Assembly: GCA_038205115.1 (NCBI GenBank)
Contig: JBBRCE010000021.1
Coordinates: 1-64,000 of the forward strand
Length of the DNA: 64,000 nt
From: JBBRCE01 sp038205115
Lineage (GTDB): Bacteria; Planctomycetota; Planctomycetia; Pirellulales; JBBRCE01
Direction: 5' to 3'
In this document: positions 1 to 8,269 of the stretch, piece after piece
Numbering within the stretch: the stretch's first letter is position 1
Layout: each line of letters begins with the position of its first letter
Made by a program: the position numbers and the translations under genes
Notes under the pieces: model-generated
What the model was told of the DNA's origin: nothing
What the model saw: the letters and a program-made list of their open reading frames with translations, nothing else
Databases searched by the model: none

Positions 1-1
1 G

Positions 2-250
2 GCCGACAGGCTGATGCACTACATCTCCGAGCGTCAGGCGATGATTCGATATCCTGCGTTTCGCGAGCAAGGTTGGCAGATCGGCAGTGGTCCGACCGAA
101 GCACAATGCAAACTGACAGTCGGGCGACTCAAGGGCCGCAGGCGTCGTTGGGATCGACCGAATGCGGAGGCTGTCACCGCGCTGGATTCGCTCGAGCGTA
201 GCGGCCAATGGCAAAAATACTGGCCAACTCCTTGCCCCACCGCGGCTTAA
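2..250 (+). pseudogene. transposase C-terminal fragment, cut by window edge
   Basis: The reading frame is open to the left edge, so the gene starts outside the window. The visible 82 residues contain the motif IGSGPTEAQCK followed by GRLKGRRRRWDRPNAEAV and a W-x-x-YW ending. This is the usual C-terminal layout of ISKra4-like transposases (IGSG-x-x-E, then R-W and a terminal W..YW). I infer a DDE-type transposase end. Whether the upstream part is intact cannot be seen, and no terminal inverted repeat is obvious in the 110 bases that follow. It marks a possible insertion boundary just before the DUF1549 gene. Confidence 0.6.
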
Positions 251-291
251 CACCGCCAAGCACTTTTGTCACACCCGCACTTTTCCGACGC

Positions 292-321
292 TTGGCGATT
301 CTGCCAGCGGTTGCTTATACT
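292..321 (+). promoter_or_regulatory. putative sigma70-type promoter of the DUF1549 gene
   Basis: TTGGCG (292-297) and TATACT (316-321) are separated by 18 bases and lie about 40 bases before the ATG at 363. Recognition is by eye only. Confidence 0.4.
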
Positions 322-362
322 CAAAGGCTAACCGCCCTGCCGTTCTCACCCCACCTGCCATC

Positions 363-2984
363 ATGCCGCGTACGATTTGCTCGTTGTTGCTGGTCTGCAC
401 GTTGCTGCTGGCAGTTCGATACGACCACGCTCTTGCGGCGGCCGAACCGACGCCAACTGCGCCAATTCAACCAACTGCGGCAAATCAACCAACTGCGGCA
501 GCGCAACCGCCTGCCGCAAAGTTGCCGCCTGCCGCCAGCAAGCCGGTCGATTACGCCCGCGATGTGCAGCCGTTGCTGGCCCGCTGCATCCGCTGTCATG
601 GCAGTGAGAAGCGCGAGTCGGGTCTGGCACTGAATTCCAAGGTCGATGCGCTGGCGGGCGGCGACAACGGCGCAGTTATCAAGCCGGGCGATAGCGAGCA
701 TAGCCGCTTGATTCGATTGGTAGCAGGCATGGATCCTGAGCGGATGATGCCGCCCGCAGACGATGGCGATCCTTTGTCGGCCGAGCAGATTGGACTGCTA
801 CGCGGTTGGATCGATGCCGGCGCAGCGTGGCCGGATAAATCATCCACATTGAAGTCGATCTCGTCGCATTGGTCGTATCAAAAGCCGGTCCGCCCGCAAT
901 TGCCCAAGGTCAGCGACCCGGCCTGGTGCAAGAACGAAATCGATCGCTTTATTTTGGCGCGGCTTGATCAAGAAAAGCTGCGTCCGACGGCCGAATTGGA
1001 TCGTCCGCGGCTGTTGCGTCGTTTGAGCTTGGATTTAACCGGCCTGCCGCCAACTCCAGACGAGGTGGCCGCGTATGTGGCCGACACCAGCCCGGACGCC
1101 TACGAAAAACAAGTCGATCGGCTGTTGGCTTCGCCACACTATGGCGAGCGGTTCGCGCGGCCCTGGCTCGACCTGGCGCGTTACGCCGACACCGACGGTT
1201 ACGAAAAAGATCCGCGGCGCACGATGTGGCCCTATCGCGATTGGTTGATTGCCGCGCTCAACGACGATCTGCCGTTCGACCAATTCACCATCGAGCAATT
1301 GGCTGGCGATCAGTTGCCCAACGCCACTCAGTCACAGCGGATTGCCACCGGTTTTCATCGCAACACCATGATCAACACCGAAGGCGGCGTCGATCGCGAA
1401 GAATATCGCACGGCGGCCGTGATCGATCGCGTCAACACCACGGCCACGGTTTGGCTGGGCACCACGCTGGCTTGCTGTCGCTGCCACAGCCACAAATACG
1501 ATCCGTTCAAGCAGAAGGAATACTTTCAATTTTACGCCTATTTTAACAGCACGGCCGATTCCGGCGGAGCATCGCCACAGGCGGAAGTCGAACTGCCAGG
1601 CGCTGCGACGCTTCGCGACGAAGTTGCCCAACAGGAACATGCCTTGGAAACGGCCTCGCAGGCTGCCGAGGCTCAATTGACTGAAGAAGCAGTCGCCTGG
1701 GAAGCGGGGCTGGACGATGCGGCCAAGAAGAAGCTCACCAAGCCGATTCAAAAACTGCTCGCCAAGCCGGACGCCCATCGCAGCCAGCAGCAACGGGCGG
1801 AAGTCATGGCGTTCTATCGCACGATCGCGCCCCGCTTGGAGCCGCAACGCAAACTGTTAGCCGAAAAGAAAGCGGCGCTGGCCAGGCACGTCGTCAAGTC
1901 GATGGTCATGCAAGAACTGCCCAAGCCGCGCACCACGCACATCCATCTGGCCGGAAATTTTCTCTCGCAAGGAGACGCCGTGCTGCCGGCCATTCCGGCC
2001 GTGTTCGGCAAACCGCCCGAAGATCAGCCCGTCAGCCGTTTGTCGCTGGCACGTTGGCTGGTGGATGGCGAAAATCCACTGACGGCGCGGGTGACCGTAA
2101 ATCGCGCCTGGGAGCAACTCTTCGGACAGGGGTTGGTACTGACCAGCGAAGATTTTGGCACGCGCGGCGATCGGCCATCACATCCGGAACTGCTCGATTG
2201 GCTGGCTTGCGAATTACCGGCGCGCAAATGGAGCATGAAGGCCCTGCATCGGCTGATGGTCACTTCGGCCACGTATCGGCAGTCGGCCAAGACGTCGCCA
2301 GGACTGCTCGAGCGTGATCCGTACAATCGGCTGCTGGCGCGGGGGCCGCGGTTTCGACTCGAAGCGGAGATGGTCCGCGATCAAGCGTTGACCGTTTGTG
2401 GCTTGCTGTCGGCAAAGATCGGCGGACCGAGCGTGATGCCGCCGCAACCCGATGGCGTCTGGAGCAGTCCGTACAGCGGCGATAAATGGCAAACTAGCGC
2501 CAGCGACGACAAATATCGGCGCGGGCTGTACACGTTTTGGCGGCGAACGGCGCCGTATCCGGCGTTTATGAGCTTCGATGCGCCCAGCCGCGAAATTTGC
2601 ATCGTTCGTCGGGTGCGCAGCAACACGCCCTTGCAAGCGCTGACCGTTTTGAACGATCCGGTTTATGTCGAGGCGGCGCAGGCCTTAGCGCGGCGGATGA
2701 TGACGGAGGCGCCAGGCGACTCTGCGCCGGCCGATCGTATCCGGCGCGGCTTTCAGCTTTGTGTTTCTCGCGAGCCGACTCCGGCGGAGCTTGGCCGGTT
2801 GCTGAGCCTACACGCCCAAGAGTTGGCGCGATTTCAGTACGATCGCACGGCCACCGAACAGATGCTCAAGGATGCTCCGCCCACCAGACCGGGCGTCGCT
2901 GCGCTGGATCGATCCGAGTGGGCGGCTTGGACGGTACTGGCCAACGTTCTGCTGAATCTCGACGAGATGATTACCCGCGGCTGA
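363..2984 (+). CDS. DUF1549/DUF1553 planctomycete cytochrome-domain protein
   Basis: An 873-residue exported protein. I start it at the ATG at 363 because this gives a clear signal peptide (MPRTICSLLLVCTLLLAV...HALA); the longer frame upstream has no such start. An Ala/Pro/Gln-rich linker follows, then a planctomycete-type cytochrome c motif C75-I-R-C-H79, then the DUF1549 and DUF1553 regions that fill the rest. A second C-x-x-CH (CCRCHSHKYDP) lies in DUF1549. Such PSCyt1/PSD1 proteins are multiplied in planctomycetes and are usually encoded beside a DUF1501 (sulfatase-like) partner. Here the next gene is convergent and unrelated, so the partner is missing. The exact reaction is not established; a periplasmic redox or polysaccharide-related role is the general guess. 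Confidence 0.85.
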   Translation: MPRTICSLLLVCTLLLAVRYDHALAAAEPTPTAPIQPTAANQPTAAAQPPAAKLPPAASKPVDYARDVQPLLARCIRCHGSEKRESGLALNSKVDALAGGDNGAVIKPGDSEHSRLIRLVAGMDPERMMPPADDGDPLSAEQIGLLRGWIDAGAAWPDKSSTLKSISSHWSYQKPVRPQLPKVSDPAWCKNEIDRFILARLDQEKLRPTAELDRPRLLRRLSLDLTGLPPTPDEVAAYVADTSPDAYEKQVDRLLASPHYGERFARPWLDLARYADTDGYEKDPRRTMWPYRDWLIAALNDDLPFDQFTIEQLAGDQLPNATQSQRIATGFHRNTMINTEGGVDREEYRTAAVIDRVNTTATVWLGTTLACCRCHSHKYDPFKQKEYFQFYAYFNSTADSGGASPQAEVELPGAATLRDEVAQQEHALETASQAAEAQLTEEAVAWEAGLDDAAKKKLTKPIQKLLAKPDAHRSQQQRAEVMAFYRTIAPRLEPQRKLLAEKKAALARHVVKSMVMQELPKPRTTHIHLAGNFLSQGDAVLPAIPAVFGKPPEDQPVSRLSLARWLVDGENPLTARVTVNRAWEQLFGQGLVLTSEDFGTRGDRPSHPELLDWLACELPARKWSMKALHRLMVTSATYRQSAKTSPGLLERDPYNRLLARGPRFRLEAEMVRDQALTVCGLLSAKIGGPSVMPPQPDGVWSSPYSGDKWQTSASDDKYRRGLYTFWRRTAPYPAFMSFDAPSREICIVRRVRSNTPLQALTVLNDPVYVEAAQALARRMMTEAPGDSAPADRIRRGFQLCVSREPTPAELGRLLSLHAQELARFQYDRTATEQMLKDAPPTRPGVAALDRSEWAAWTVLANVLLNLDEMITRG

Positions 2985-3103
2985 TCGTCGCTGCGGATCG
3001 TTTTGGCAGATCGAGGTGGCGACCGCACTCGGTACACTTCGATTTGCCACGTTCCGCCCGTCATGCTACCTGCACTTGGTGGCTGACGACGCAACGCGGT
3101 GCG

Positions 3104-4228
3104 TTAGCGATTGAATTCGAAGCCGAAGCTCACACCGTTGGCGAAGAAGTTGTCGCCGTAGTGTGGCTTTTGGATGTTCGGACGGGGCACTTCGTAGTCG
3201 ACCGTGTCCGCCGCCCGAGCCACGCCGCCAATCCAAACCGCGTCGTAACCCACCTTCAATGCAAAGGCTTTGGTCAACTGATAAGCGAATTCCAAGCGGA
3301 AGTCGCCCGACGGTGAAAAGCGGGTGTCGTTGAGTTCGTTCTTGAAGTCGCTCGCCACAAAGTTCAGCACACCGGTGGTGAAATTACCCTTTTGCTGAAT
3401 CGTGCGATAGTTGACGCCGGCCGTGAAACCGCCTTGCACGTCCCAGATGAAGCGTCCGCACTGATGAACGTAGCGGGCGCCAATCTTGGGGCCAACCACG
3501 TGATCGATGGCGTCTTGATTCAGAAAGAACTGATTCAAAAACGGATCGGCAACCAAGCCCAAGGCACTGCCTTGCACGCGGAACAGGTCTTTGAGGTGGT
3601 AGTACTGGACACCAAACATGTAGTCCACTTGGTGAGCGGAATCGCAACCGTAGTTGCAGCGGTTGATATGCATGATCTCGACGCCGCTGAAATTCAGGTA
3701 GTTATCGACGATGAATGGATCGAACCGCGGAATGTTGTTGCCGAATAGGTTGGCCGGGTCTTCGAATAGCACGATTGCAGGGCTGAGCGTGTTGTTCTGG
3801 CGCTGCGAGAGCCCCTCGAAGCCGCCGATCATCCAGCCGCAGTTATCGACCACATATCCGCCTTCGAAGCGATTGCCCCAGTTGGCTTCCGCTCGGAAGA
3901 AGCCCGTGTCTTCTGAGTTTTGCACCGGCTCGACAAAGTTGCCGTTGGGATCGGTGATGATCAGTCGCGTGGTCGGCGAGCCGATCGGTGTCTTTTCCGG
4001 AGTCGACATGCTCCACAACAGCCGCTGATAGCTGAAGAAGAAGCCTTCGTTCCGCGGTGGCGGGCCTCCGTAAGTGCTCAAGTCCGCGGGAGCAAACGGC
4101 TGGTCATCGTGGACCGCGTCGTAATCGAAGGGCGCAATTGCCTCATAGTGCTGCGCCCGCGATTGCGCGGCTCCGCATAGGACAACTGCAAACGCTACGA
4201 GCCAGATTCTTGTGCGATGGAGCGACAT
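3104..4228 (-). CDS. BBP7-type outer-membrane beta-barrel protein
   Basis: A 374-residue protein with a signal peptide (positively charged MSLHRTR, hydrophobic core, cleavage after QSRAQ). The body is rich in alternating aromatic/polar strands (FEGGYVVDNCGWMIGG, EFAYQLTKAFALKVGYDAVW) and ends in FGFEFNR, an aromatic C-terminus typical of outer-membrane barrels. The VGYDAVWIGGVARA ending region matches the planctomycete putative porin family BBP7. It is likely an outer-membrane protein whose cargo is unknown. It converges with the DUF1549 gene and diverges from the TPR-type gene at 4815, so it has its own promoter in the 4229-4700 interval. Confidence 0.75.
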   Translation of the reverse strand: MSLHRTRIWLVAFAVVLCGAAQSRAQHYEAIAPFDYDAVHDDQPFAPADLSTYGGPPPRNEGFFFSYQRLLWSMSTPEKTPIGSPTTRLIITDPNGNFVEPVQNSEDTGFFRAEANWGNRFEGGYVVDNCGWMIGGFEGLSQRQNNTLSPAIVLFEDPANLFGNNIPRFDPFIVDNYLNFSGVEIMHINRCNYGCDSAHQVDYMFGVQYYHLKDLFRVQGSALGLVADPFLNQFFLNQDAIDHVVGPKIGARYVHQCGRFIWDVQGGFTAGVNYRTIQQKGNFTTGVLNFVASDFKNELNDTRFSPSGDFRLEFAYQLTKAFALKVGYDAVWIGGVARAADTVDYEVPRPNIQKPHYGDNFFANGVSFGFEFNR

Positions 4229-4814
4229 TTTTGCGTCTACCTGGGCTTCACGCGGATTTTTTCATTTTCGCACTCTCCACAAAGAGAGGGCGTAATATGT
4301 TCGTGCCGGTTATATCGGGAAGTCCGGTCTGAGCAGTTGAGCAAGAATGGTAAGATTTTCCGGAAATATCGGGTGTAGGACCAATTGGCCGCTAGCAGCG
4401 CCGCAAAAAACATGCTTTCGGGCTGATTTATGCCGTGAAAACGCCTTTCTGTGGATGAAAATCGCTAGCAACGAGCCCTCTGCTGCCCAATTTGCCAACC
4501 AATTGCCGCCGCACACGATTGACGACAGCCGTGCATCTGCAAACTCCGCCGCCGCAGCGTCGTTCGATTTCAATGTCAAAAGGCGGGCGACAATCGCGGT
4601 GCTTGGCGAAGAACAGCTTGGCGCGAATTTTTACTAGCGACGACGTTCTAGCCGTTTTCACTCGGGCAACTGCCGCGGCCGGCAAGCTGCGGCGTCATCG
4701 GACTTGACGCTTGCAAGTTTGCAGCCCTATACTCACCGTTTGCGCACCATCCAACGGCAATGGCCTGCCAGTGTCGCGATTTTTGTTCGATTCAACCCAG
4801 ATCATCCGATACAC
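4229..4814. other. divergent intergenic region
   Basis: A 586-base spacer between the reverse BBP7 gene and the forward membrane protein gene. Apart from a good promoter candidate at 4704-4733 I see no convincing gene or RNA. The short overlapping frames here have no recognisable family or Shine-Dalgarno support. Confidence 0.5.
4704..4733 (+). promoter_or_regulatory. putative sigma70-type promoter
   Basis: TTGACG (4704-4709), an 18-base spacer and TATACT (4728-4733), about 80 bases before the ATG at 4815. The -10 hexamer and spacer length are the same as at the DUF1549 gene promoter. Confidence 0.5.
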
Positions 4815-6050
4815 ATGAAGACAGAACGACGGCACGAACTGCAACACAATTTGCTGGCCGATTGGCTCGAAAAGCAGACTCTGGCCATCAAGCCGTACGT
4901 CAATGTGATCATTGGTTCGGCGATTGCACTACTGCTGATTTCGCTGGTTTACGTGTATGTAAGCCATCGTTCGGCAGCCACCGCGGCTGAAGGTTGCGAT
5001 CAACTGTTTTACTCGATCGACAGCGGTTCGCCCGAAGCCTTGAATAAGGTGGTTGATAGTCATGGGCGTGATCCGGCTGGGCTGTGGGCGCAAATTCTGT
5101 TGGCCGAGCGCCGCCTGGCTGACGGCACAAATGCCTTATTCGTCAATCGGAACGACGCGGACGAACAATTGCAAAAGTCGATCAGCGGCTTTCAAAATGT
5201 CTACGGCACCAGTCACGATAGCGATCAATTGCAGCGTGCCGTGTGGGGTCTGGGACGCGCGCACGAATCGCGGATGGTGATCGATCCCAAAGCGGAACTC
5301 ACCAAGGCGAAAGAAGCTTACAAAGACTACGTCACCAAGTGGGAGAACGGCCCGTTTGCGTCGATGGCTAATCGACGTTTGAAGGAACTCGACCGCGACT
5401 CCACGCTCGAATTCTTCAATTGGTTGGCGAAAGAAAAGCCGATCAAGTTGCCCACTCCCGGCGAGAAACCGAACTTCAATTTTCCCTTGGATGACCCGAA
5501 GTTTGGCCCCGGCATCTTCGACGGCACCGGCCCGAAACTGCCCGACCAAATCCGTTCCGACAACCCCGTGGATTTCAAACTCGGCAAGCCGGGCGACGAC
5601 ATACTGCCACGCGATCCTGCCACGCCGGACGGTCTGAAAATTGACGATAAAACGCCAACCGGCGAACGGAAATCGGATGTCGACCCTAAACCGGAAGCAT
5701 CCAGGCCGGAGACCGACGCAACCCCGGCGCCCGCTGACGAAGTCAAGAAACCGGCTGACGAAGTCAAGAAACCGGCTGACGAAGTGAAGAAACCGGCTGA
5801 CGAAGTGAAGACGCCTGCCGCGGAAGAGAAGAAGCCCGCTGACGCGGATCAGCAGCCTGCCGAAGACGCCAAACAGCCTGCGGTCGATGCCAAAAAACCG
5901 GCAGCCGCCGTGAAGCAGCCCCCGGCCAATCCGGTGCCCGACAAGCCGGCGATTTCGCAGCCCGCCAAGGCACCCGGTCCGGTGCCTGCGGTTAAGACGC
6001 CAGCCGCCAAAGTTCCACCGGTTACGCCCGGTTCCAAACCAACGAAATAA
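4815..6050 (+). CDS. membrane-anchored tetratricopeptide-type protein with KPADEV heptad tail
   Basis: A 411-residue protein. The ATG at 4815 (MKTERRHELQHNLLADWLEK) is preferred because it places a single membrane span at residues about 34-54 (YVNVIIGSAIALLLISLVYVYV), as in YfgM-like TPR proteins. The next about 160 residues are helical and TPR-like (FQNVYGTSHDSDQLQRAVWGLGRAHES), facing the periplasm by inference. The C-terminal third is low-complexity Pro/Ala/Lys/Asp with seven-residue units PADEVKK repeated exactly and then degenerating. The anchored TPR portion suggests a scaffold or envelope-assembly role, and the tail may cross the periplasm or cell wall. The gene lies 15 bases before the pseudouridine synthase gene, so co-transcription is likely. 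Confidence 0.6.
   Translation: MKTERRHELQHNLLADWLEKQTLAIKPYVNVIIGSAIALLLISLVYVYVSHRSAATAAEGCDQLFYSIDSGSPEALNKVVDSHGRDPAGLWAQILLAERRLADGTNALFVNRNDADEQLQKSISGFQNVYGTSHDSDQLQRAVWGLGRAHESRMVIDPKAELTKAKEAYKDYVTKWENGPFASMANRRLKELDRDSTLEFFNWLAKEKPIKLPTPGEKPNFNFPLDDPKFGPGIFDGTGPKLPDQIRSDNPVDFKLGKPGDDILPRDPATPDGLKIDDKTPTGERKSDVDPKPEASRPETDATPAPADEVKKPADEVKKPADEVKKPADEVKTPAAEEKKPADADQQPAEDAKQPAVDAKKPAAAVKQPPANPVPDKPAISQPAKAPGPVPAVKTPAAKVPPVTPGSKPTK
5730..5813 (+). repeat. 21-bp in-frame tandem repeat, four copies
   Basis: Four 21-base units (5730, 5751, 5772, 5793) of the form ccggctgacgaagtcaagaa, differing at one to three bases. They encode the heptad PADEVKK inside the gene at 4815-6050, and degenerate units continue to about 5930. 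Confidence 0.9.
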
Positions 6051-6065
6051 GCGGCCGGTACGTTC

Positions 6066-7067
6066 ATGGCTGAGGGCCAACTCTCTGACGCTCCAGTCAA
6101 TCTCACGGTTGCTGAGGACGAAATCGGCTGGCGGCTGGACGCTTACTTGGCGCACAAGTTTCCGGCCTACAGCCGCGTGCATTTGCACCGCGTGATCGAT
6201 GCCGCCGGCGTGACCGTCGATGGCCGCCGCGTCAAAGCCGCGCACCGTTTGCAGCCGGGTGAAAAAGTAGCCATCGTGCTGCCGGACATGCCTCGCAGTG
6301 GTCCGCTGCCCGAGAATATTCCGCTGGATATTGTCTACGAAGATCAGCACATGGCGGTCGTCAACAAGCCGTCTGGCATGGTCGTTCATCCGGCCAAAGG
6401 GCATTGGTCCGGCACATTGACCGCGGCGCTGCAGTTTCACTTCGACTCGCTCAGTTCGGTCGGCGGACCAAGCCGTCCGGGCATCGTGCATCGGCTAGAC
6501 CGCGACACCAGTGGACTGCTGGCTGTTGCCAAAACGGATCACGCGCATTTCAAACTGTGCGAACAGTGGGAAGCCAGAACGGTTGGCAAGGAATATCTGG
6601 CAATTGTGGTTGGCGTGCCAGACCGTGATCGCGATGTGATCCAGCAGCCAATTGGCATCCACCCCTACCAACGCGAAAAAATGGCCATTCGCCGCGATCA
6701 CAGTAGTAGTCGACCGGCGCAATCGTTTTACGAAGTCCTCGAACGGTTCGACGGCTTTGCCCTGTTGCGCGTCGAGCCAAAGACCGGCCGCACGCATCAA
6801 ATTCGCGTTCACATGGCGCACGCCGGTTACGCTGTGCTCTGCGACCGACTTTACGGCGGGCGAGCGCGAATCACGCGCGGCGAGTTACATCACACCGTGG
6901 ATGATACGCCGCTGCTCGAACGTCAGGCGCTGCATGCCTCGCGATTGACGCTCAAACACCCCGAGACCGGAATGCCGCTGGATTTTCAGGCGCCGCTACC
7001 GGCCGACCTGAGTGGCTTGTTGGAGGAAATCCGGACTGTGCGGCCCGCGCTCAAAACGAATCGATAA
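6066..7067 (+). CDS. rluD: RluA/RluD-family 23S rRNA pseudouridine synthase
   Basis: A 333-residue protein with the full family layout. An S4 RNA-binding domain lies at about residues 15-75 (RLDAYLAHKFPAYSRVHLHRVIDAAGVTVDG, split here for brevity). The catalytic domain carries the motif HRLDRDTSGLL with the catalytic Asp at 145. The later motif GRTHQIRVHMAHAG is the usual KTGRTHQIR signature. It converts uridines to pseudouridine in rRNA; RluD (helix 69 of 23S) is the closest assignment by length and S4 domain, but RluC or a paralog cannot be excluded by eye. It is the second gene of a short forward run with the membrane protein upstream. Confidence 0.9.
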   Translation: MAEGQLSDAPVNLTVAEDEIGWRLDAYLAHKFPAYSRVHLHRVIDAAGVTVDGRRVKAAHRLQPGEKVAIVLPDMPRSGPLPENIPLDIVYEDQHMAVVNKPSGMVVHPAKGHWSGTLTAALQFHFDSLSSVGGPSRPGIVHRLDRDTSGLLAVAKTDHAHFKLCEQWEARTVGKEYLAIVVGVPDRDRDVIQQPIGIHPYQREKMAIRRDHSSSRPAQSFYEVLERFDGFALLRVEPKTGRTHQIRVHMAHAGYAVLCDRLYGGRARITRGELHHTVDDTPLLERQALHASRLTLKHPETGMPLDFQAPLPADLSGLLEEIRTVRPALKTNR

Positions 7068-7128
7068 CGGCCAGTTGGTACGGCAAGGCGGCCTGCGTCC
7101 TGTTTGCGGCAAAGTCCTTGCGACGACG

Positions 7129-7791
7129 ATGATTTTCATTCTCGACAACTACGATAGCTTCGTCTTCAATCTGGCCCGCTACTTCCAATTGCTTGGCCAG
7201 CAAACGGTCATCGTCCGCAACGACGCAACAGACGTCGGTCGCATTCGCCAGTTGCGGCCGCGGGCGATTGTGCTTTCGCCAGGCCCCTGCACGCCCGCAG
7301 AAGCCGGTTGTTCGCTGGCGGTCGTTCAAGAACTGTGCCAGGAGATTCCCATACTGGGCGTTTGCCTTGGGCATCAAACGATTGCCGCGGCGCTGGGCGG
7401 CTTGGTCGTTAGGGCGCAGCAGCCCATGCACGGCAGCGCATCGCTGGTCGAGCATGACGGCACCGGACTGTTTGCCGGGCTGCCAAGCCCGCTTCGCGTA
7501 GGGCGATATCATTCGCTGGTTGCCGAAGAAGCCTCGCTGCCGCTGGAGCTCAACGTGACGGCGCGGACGACCGACGGCACCATCATGGCCGTCGCTCACC
7601 GCACGCTGCCGCTGTTTGCGGTGCAGTTTCATCCGGAGTCGGTGCTGACCGAAGGCGGATTCACGCTGCTGGCCAATTTCTTGCAATTGGCCGGAATTCC
7701 GACTAGGCTGCCCACTCCTAGCATCGATCGCGAATTACGGCTCGCGATAAGTCGGCCGTTTGAGCGCCCGAATCGTCCCCTGACGTTTTAG
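7129..7791 (+). CDS. pabA: glutamine amidotransferase subunit of anthranilate/aminodeoxychorismate synthase
   Basis: A 220-residue class-I glutamine amidotransferase. The ATG at 7129 (MIFILDNYDSFVFNLARYF) is the family start. The nucleophile elbow LGVCLGHQ contains Cys79 and the catalytic His-Glu pair is in AVQFHPESV (H168, E170). It supplies ammonia from glutamine to a chorismate-using partner (TrpE or PabB), which is not in this window. TrpG and PabA cannot be separated by sequence reading alone. Because CitG-like and PTPS-like genes follow within 4 kb, a role in p-aminobenzoate supply for pterin cofactors is an attractive but unproven option. The 62 bases after the previous gene have no obvious promoter. 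Confidence 0.85.
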   Translation: MIFILDNYDSFVFNLARYFQLLGQQTVIVRNDATDVGRIRQLRPRAIVLSPGPCTPAEAGCSLAVVQELCQEIPILGVCLGHQTIAAALGGLVVRAQQPMHGSASLVEHDGTGLFAGLPSPLRVGRYHSLVAEEASLPLELNVTARTTDGTIMAVAHRTLPLFAVQFHPESVLTEGGFTLLANFLQLAGIPTRLPTPSIDRELRLAISRPFERPNRPLTF

Positions 7792-7841
7792 CGTCGCGGC
7801 GAAGTTGACGCTCGTCCGGCGAAATTTACGGCCTAAAACGT
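7783..7841 (+). other. inverted repeat over the pabA/trpG stop codon
   Basis: ACGTTTTAG (7783-7791, ending in the stop codon) is a perfect nine-base inverted match to CTAAAACGT (7833-7841). It may form a weak stem-loop. There is no U-tract after it, so it is not a standard intrinsic terminator. Confidence 0.35.
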
Positions 7842-8014
7842 GATTGCCCGCCATTGCAAACTGCTTGCCGAATGATAAAATAATCGATTCTCACTCTGGA
7901 GGAAATCGTCTTTCGTGGCAAGGCGTGGCCGTCCTGTGGAGTATGGCAATTCTCGGCGTTCGCTGGTCGAATGCGCGGAGGAATTTGCTGCAACCGGTTG
8001 CTGATTAAACACTT

Positions 8015-8088
8015 GCCAGCGTAGCTTCAATTGGCAGAGCACCGCATTCGTATTGCGGGGGTTAAGGGTTCGACTCCCTTCGCTGGCT
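8015..8088 (+). tRNA. tRNA-Thr (anticodon CGU)
   Basis: All arms fold by eye. The acceptor stem is GCCAGCG/CGCTGGC (8015-8021 with 8081-8087), with discriminator U at 8088. The D stem is GCTT/GAGC, and the anticodon stem CCGCA/TGCGG carries loop TTCGTAT with anticodon CGT at 8049-8051. The variable loop is GGGTT and the T arm AAGGG-TTCGACT-CCCTT. It reads ACG codons. The CCA end is not encoded, and a run of T follows directly. It stands alone between the amidotransferase and the TPR-alphaCTD gene. Confidence 0.95.
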
Positions 8089-8269
8089 TTTTACCTTCTG
8101 ATTTTTTTTCGTCGCAGAAGTCTGATTTCAGGCGGTGCGGCTCGATCCTTGAACATTGGCCAGCGTTTGCTGGCTGCCCGTGCGTGGTTCGCCAAAGCGG
8201 CATCGGCCGTAGCGATTGCGTAACGCGGCACACCAATCAGATTTTTCGGAACTCGGAGAAGTTTTGCCG

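Noticed and set aside
162..362. Upstream extension of the DUF1549 protein
   Set aside because: It lacks a signal peptide and reads through the transposase end and a promoter-like region; the ATG at 363 gives a clear signal peptide.
5136..6491. 451-codon reverse frame opposite the TPR-type and RluD genes
   Set aside because: It covers two well-supported forward genes and its low-complexity Arg/Gly text is the complement of their repeats.
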